From positions 1 through 64,000 of the forward strand of contig JBBQLX010000014.1 of NCBI GenBank assembly GCA_038328375.1: a stretch of 64,000 nucleotides of DNA. The letters are read 5' to 3'. The notes beneath the pieces are model-generated. The model was not told the origin of the DNA. It was given only the letters and a program-made list of their open reading frames with translations, and did no database searches. Shown piece after piece: positions 60,547-64,000 of the stretch (positions within the stretch are counted from its first letter, which is position 1; each line of letters opens with the position of its first letter). This DNA comes from CFX2 sp038328375. GTDB taxonomy: Bacteria; Chloroflexota; Anaerolineae; Aggregatilineales; Phototrophicaceae. The translations under genes and the position numbers were made by a program.

Positions 60547-62994
60547 CTACCGCTGTAGGGCAGGGAGTATCAAAATCACGATGACCAGCACCACACCCAG
60601 CAAAACGCTGACCGCATAAGTGCGAACATAACCTGTTTGTACGACACGCATCCGGTTACTAATCCACTTCACGACGCTACCCACATCATTCACTAAACCG
60701 TCGATGATGCCCAAATCAACCGGTTTCGCCAAGATTTGTGAAATACCCACGAAACCTTTGCCAATGACGGTATCGTGGAAATAATCATGCCAGAAGCGCC
60801 AGTCCACTGTATTCGCCAAGAACTGCGACATCTTGTTGAAGGGATTCTCGATAAACCGGAAGTAATTCTCGTCCCAGTGGAGTTTGGCATTCGCCATCCC
60901 GAAGATGGTCGCGCCACCCGATGGGATACGGTCAATCAACGGGTCGTGGTCTGCAACATGCGAAGACTTGCCCTGTCCATATATCGACCGTGCTGCGAAG
61001 ATCGCCGCAATCGCCAGACCCAAAGCCACAAGCGCGATACCCGGTTGGAAGGGGGCGGCATGGGCATGGACAATGCTATGCTCCAGCCATTCAGTGAAGT
61101 TATGAGCGGTGAAAATATTCTCCAGCCCCAACACGTTCGACGGCGTATTAATAAATCCACCGAAGATACTCAGTATTGCCAGCACGATCAACGGGAAGGT
61201 CATCGAGAAGACGCTTTCCGGTGCGTGGTCAGCCGCTTCGCTACGTGCAGAGCCGAAGAATACCATTTCAATCTGCCGCCACATGTAGAAAGCCGTGAGA
61301 CCTGCTGCCACCAACAAGAGAACGAACGCGATAAAGCCGCCGGCTGAACTGAGGAAGGAACCGCCTTCAAAACCCTTCAGCCATGAGTCCGCTAGAATTT
61401 CGTCTTTTGACCAGAAGCCAGCCAGTGGGAAGATACCAGCCAGTGCCAGTGTACCAATCACATATGTGATAAAGGTGATGGGCATCTTACGTGCCAAGCC
61501 ACCCATGTTGCGCATGTCTTGTGGATCAAACGGGTGATCGTCGTGATGTTCTTCACCGTGGGCATCACCATGAGCATCGTAGGCATCATGTCCATGTGCG
61601 TCATGAGCGCGTTCGTGCGCCAAATGATGACCGTGTTCTACGCCATGAATGACTGAACCACTGCCCAAGAACAGGAGCGCCTTGAAGAAGGCATGTGTCA
61701 CCAGATGGAACATTGCTGCGCCGTATGCGCCGACACCGACCGCCGCCACCATGAAACCCAGTTGGCTAACGGTACTGTAGGCCAGCACTTTCTTAATATC
61801 CCACTGCCCTAGCGCAATATAACCCGCCATAATCGCGGTTGTCGCGCCGATGATGGCGACAATGAAGGATGTTAATTCAGCGTTGAAGAAAAATACGTTG
61901 CTGCGGCACATCATATACACGCCCGCAGTGACCATCGTCGCGGCGTGGATCAGTGCGCTCACAGGGGTTGGGCCTGCCATCGCGTCCGGCAGCCAGACAA
62001 ACAGCGGAATTTGCGCGGATTTACCGGTCGCACCCAAGAGCATGAATAAGGTGATGATGACCAGTACCGTATCAATTGGAAGTGAGAAGGAGCCGAAGCT
62101 CACTTGATGATTTTCTTTCACCATACGCTCGGCTTGTCCGAACACGCCGAGTTGTGCGGTGGGGATATGTTCGTTATCCGTGAACACTGGCCCAGCAATT
62201 TCTGGAGTCCCGTGTCCTTCAGTGGTAGTGGCAGCTTCACCCTCAGCCGGAGCCGCTGCATGTTCGCCTTCTGCGGGAGCCGCTTCGTGTCCACCTTCGC
62301 TCACTGCGGAGGCTGTTTCGTGTCCGGTCAACTCGGCATTGGTAATTTCGCCGGGGCGATAATAATCCAGTGTGCCGAATGTCCAGAACATCAAGAACAC
62401 CGCCATCAAAACACCAAAATCACCCACGCGATTAGCAATCATGGCCTTACGCGCGGCATTAGAGTTCTTCCAACCCACACCATTGGGACGGTCGAACCAG
62501 AAACCGATCAGCAGGAATGAGCATAAGCCCACGCCTTCCCAACCGACAAACATCATCAAGAAGTTGTTGCCCGTCACGAGGATGAGCATGAAAAACAAGA
62601 ACAGGTTCAAGTAAGTGAAGAAGCGGGTGAAACGAGCGTCGCCGTGCATGTAACCGGCTGAATAGATGTGGATGAGCGAACCGACACCGGTCACCACCAA
62701 CATCATGGTTACGCTGAGGGTATCGACCCGCAGTTGCCACGGAATACTGACGTTCGCCGAACCGATCTGTATCCAGCCGTCTAAAAATGGCGGATTCACC
62801 ACCGCTGATTCATAACCACTGCCGCGCAGGTAAGTCCACAACAGCACCGCTACACCGAACGACAACATTGCCGCCGTGGTGCCGAGGATGCTGGACAGAC
62901 GTTCGCCCAAACGTGGCCCCACAAATAGGTTCAGGACAAACCCGATCAGCGGGATAAAAAGAATGAGTGTCACTAATGACGGGTAATTTTCCAT
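60547..62994 (-). CDS. nuoL: NADH-quinone oxidoreductase subunit L with two extra insertions
   Basis: 815 residues, about 150-200 longer than common NuoL. It is the distal proton-pumping subunit. Core signs are GWEGVGLCSFLLIGFWFDRP, IPLFVWLPDAMAGPTPVSAL and KKVLAYSTVSQLGFM. An Ala/Glu-rich insert lies at about residues 222-265 (62200-62330), and a His/Asp/Glu-rich insert at about 447-487 (61536-61655), with HGHHLAHERAHDAHGHD. The rest follows the family through to the long lateral helix and final helix. A GAGGGG site precedes the ATG. Confidence 0.95.
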   Translation of the reverse strand: MENYPSLVTLILFIPLIGFVLNLFVGPRLGERLSSILGTTAAMLSFGVAVLLWTYLRGSGYESAVVNPPFLDGWIQIGSANVSIPWQLRVDTLSVTMMLVVTGVGSLIHIYSAGYMHGDARFTRFFTYLNLFLFFMLILVTGNNFLMMFVGWEGVGLCSFLLIGFWFDRPNGVGWKNSNAARKAMIANRVGDFGVLMAVFLMFWTFGTLDYYRPGEITNAELTGHETASAVSEGGHEAAPAEGEHAAAPAEGEAATTTEGHGTPEIAGPVFTDNEHIPTAQLGVFGQAERMVKENHQVSFGSFSLPIDTVLVIITLFMLLGATGKSAQIPLFVWLPDAMAGPTPVSALIHAATMVTAGVYMMCRSNVFFFNAELTSFIVAIIGATTAIMAGYIALGQWDIKKVLAYSTVSQLGFMVAAVGVGAYGAAMFHLVTHAFFKALLFLGSGSVIHGVEHGHHLAHERAHDAHGHDAYDAHGDAHGEEHHDDHPFDPQDMRNMGGLARKMPITFITYVIGTLALAGIFPLAGFWSKDEILADSWLKGFEGGSFLSSAGGFIAFVLLLVAAGLTAFYMWRQIEMVFFGSARSEAADHAPESVFSMTFPLIVLAILSIFGGFINTPSNVLGLENIFTAHNFTEWLEHSIVHAHAAPFQPGIALVALGLAIAAIFAARSIYGQGKSSHVADHDPLIDRIPSGGATIFGMANAKLHWDENYFRFIENPFNKMSQFLANTVDWRFWHDYFHDTVIGKGFVGISQILAKPVDLGIIDGLVNDVGSVVKWISNRMRVVQTGYVRTYAVSVLLGVVLVIVILILPALQR

Positions 62995-63088
62995 AATGCC
63001 CCTCTGTATCGAGCAGACTTCACACCGTTTGCTTTATCGAGTTGTTTTTCACTCAGTATTCAGCATTCAGTACTCGGTACTACTCTGC

Positions 63089-63391
63089 CTACCCTTCCAT
63101 CTGGTGCAATTCGTCGACGTTAATACTATTCTTACTGTGGAAGATCGCCACGATTAGCGCCAACCCCACTGCTACCTCTGCTGCTGCCACCGCAATCACG
63201 AAGAACACGAACAGGTGGCCTTCCATCTGGTTCCACTGTTTGGCAAACGCCACCAACGCTAAATTGGAAGCGTTCAACATCAGTTCAACCGACATAAACA
63301 GCAGGATCGCGTTGCGGCGTAATAACACGCCCATCGCTCCCAGAATGAATAACACTGCGCTCAAAATGACAAAATCGGTTGTATGAAGCAT
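63089..63391 (-). CDS. nuoK: NADH-quinone oxidoreductase subunit K
   Basis: 100 residues, the normal length, with three membrane helices. The conserved Glu in helix 2 (LLFMSVELMLNASNLALV) and the Glu in helix 3 (AVAAAEVAVGLALIV) of the proton pathway are both present. Gene order next to nuoJ and nuoL is standard. Confidence 0.96.
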   Translation of the reverse strand: MLHTTDFVILSAVLFILGAMGVLLRRNAILLFMSVELMLNASNLALVAFAKQWNQMEGHLFVFFVIAVAAAEVAVGLALIVAIFHSKNSINVDELHQMEG

Positions 63392-63452
63392 TCTTCACTC
63401 GCTCCTGAAATCACGCTGATTCTGGACGGACACGTTATCACGCGTCGCTACA

Positions 63453-64000
63453 TTAATCACCCGCTGGCTCGGTCTGTTGTGCTGGCAAAAGCGGCACTGC
63501 TTCGCCCCCTACGTCTTGCCCGATCTGATCACCGATGACGTTGGTCAAGGGCTTCATCACCTTACGCCGGACATCGCGGCGGCGTGGCTGGAAACCTTCT
63601 TTATGGGTCAGGGCAATCGCACCGACCATCGCAGCAAGCAGTAGAATAGCAATGAGTTGGAACGGCAGCATGTACTTGCTGAACAGCAAATTACCAATCG
63701 CCTGTGGGCTGCCAAAGGCTTCGACAGCTTTATCCACCAACGGGATAGCCACGTTACGTGTGCCGCCGCCGAGTAGTGTTTCCGTACCAATAACAAGGAG
63801 TTGAGATGTATCGCGTTTGACACTGTAGACTTCTGCGTTATCCAGTGTTGCCACACGCGGTAGTTTGCTCAGGTCTTTTTGGTTATCGTCCACACCTGTG
63901 AATACCCACGAGCGCATGGACGCATCTTCACTTAGCAAGGGGAGTTCAACCAGTGATCCCGGTTGAATGTTACTCTGCACGATACGGTCATCGCGCAGGT
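63453..64000 (-). CDS. nuoJ: NADH-quinone oxidoreductase subunit J, C-terminal part (partial)
   Basis: The frame is open to the end of the window and continues upstream, so the true N-terminus is outside. What is seen is the last loop and the fifth membrane helix (LPFQLIAILLLAAMVGAIALTHKEG), followed by a basic C-terminal tail (RRRDVRRKVMKP) of about 50 residues. The preceding loop of about 100 residues is longer than is usual for NuoJ. Position before nuoK supports the call. Confidence 0.85.
   Translation of the reverse strand, partial: LRDDRIVQSNIQPGSLVELPLLSEDASMRSWVFTGVDDNQKDLSKLPRVATLDNAEVYSVKRDTSQLLVIGTETLLGGGTRNVAIPLVDKAVEAFGSPQAIGNLLFSKYMLPFQLIAILLLAAMVGAIALTHKEGFQPRRRDVRRKVMKPLTNVIGDQIGQDVGGEAVPLLPAQQTEPAGD

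Overview
The window looks like chromosome of a Chloroflexota bacterium, probably Anaerolineae-like. The signs are a single-chain glycyl-tRNA synthetase, tandem 2TM-domain proteins around a PknB kinase, EXLDI-family proteins, very long acidic proteins built on D-W-L motifs, and many lipoproteins with Pro/Thr- or Ala/Thr-rich linkers. This assignment is inferred from gene content; no rRNA or tRNA gene was found to anchor it.

Left part. Bases 1-380 hold an AT-rich block bounded by a perfect 17-bp inverted repeat (possible MITE). It is followed on the minus strand by a secreted Asp-box protein and two tandem proteins that look like the C-terminal half of MreB without its nucleotide phosphate loops (593-1799). 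On the plus strand, 3078-9896 encodes two large TPR proteins full of D-W-L motifs, the first with about twenty 22-residue tandem repeats, and then ndk. From 10520 to 13355 the minus strand carries an MFS exporter and two EXLDI paralogues, with a near-consensus promoter that contains a palindrome.

The 13514-19324 block is the most system-like part. It is one minus-strand run of seven small two-helix membrane proteins, a Ser/Thr kinase fused to the same two-helix module, and a GAF protein. All seven and the kinase end in a shared R-L-(T/S)...D-G-E-(L/F) tail, which suggests kinase and substrates or partners.

Middle part (19.5-47 kb). This is a mixed set: VOC protein, glyQS fusion, DUF1684, dihydrouridine synthase overlapping a cytochrome c lipoprotein, M42 peptidase, cytochrome P460, a membrane TIR protein, YceI, an SDR, a Nal1-like serine protease next to a free copy of its N-terminal domain, an ABC exporter, Pth fused to DUF2087, a LysE-type exporter, and PQQ/sorbosone-dehydrogenase-like propellers, one fused to cytochrome c. 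Palindromic elements starting TGTAGGG follow several of these genes.

Right part (47-64 kb). mfd, a CoA-binding protein, a YbaK deacylase, a macro-domain protein, MarR, a small FHA protein, an AT-rich empty stretch, two EamA transporters, and the distal half of a complex I operon (nuoJ-K-L-M-N, minus strand). The operon ends at a hairpin terminator and nuoJ runs off the window. Several intergenic repeat families recur across the window and are described separately.
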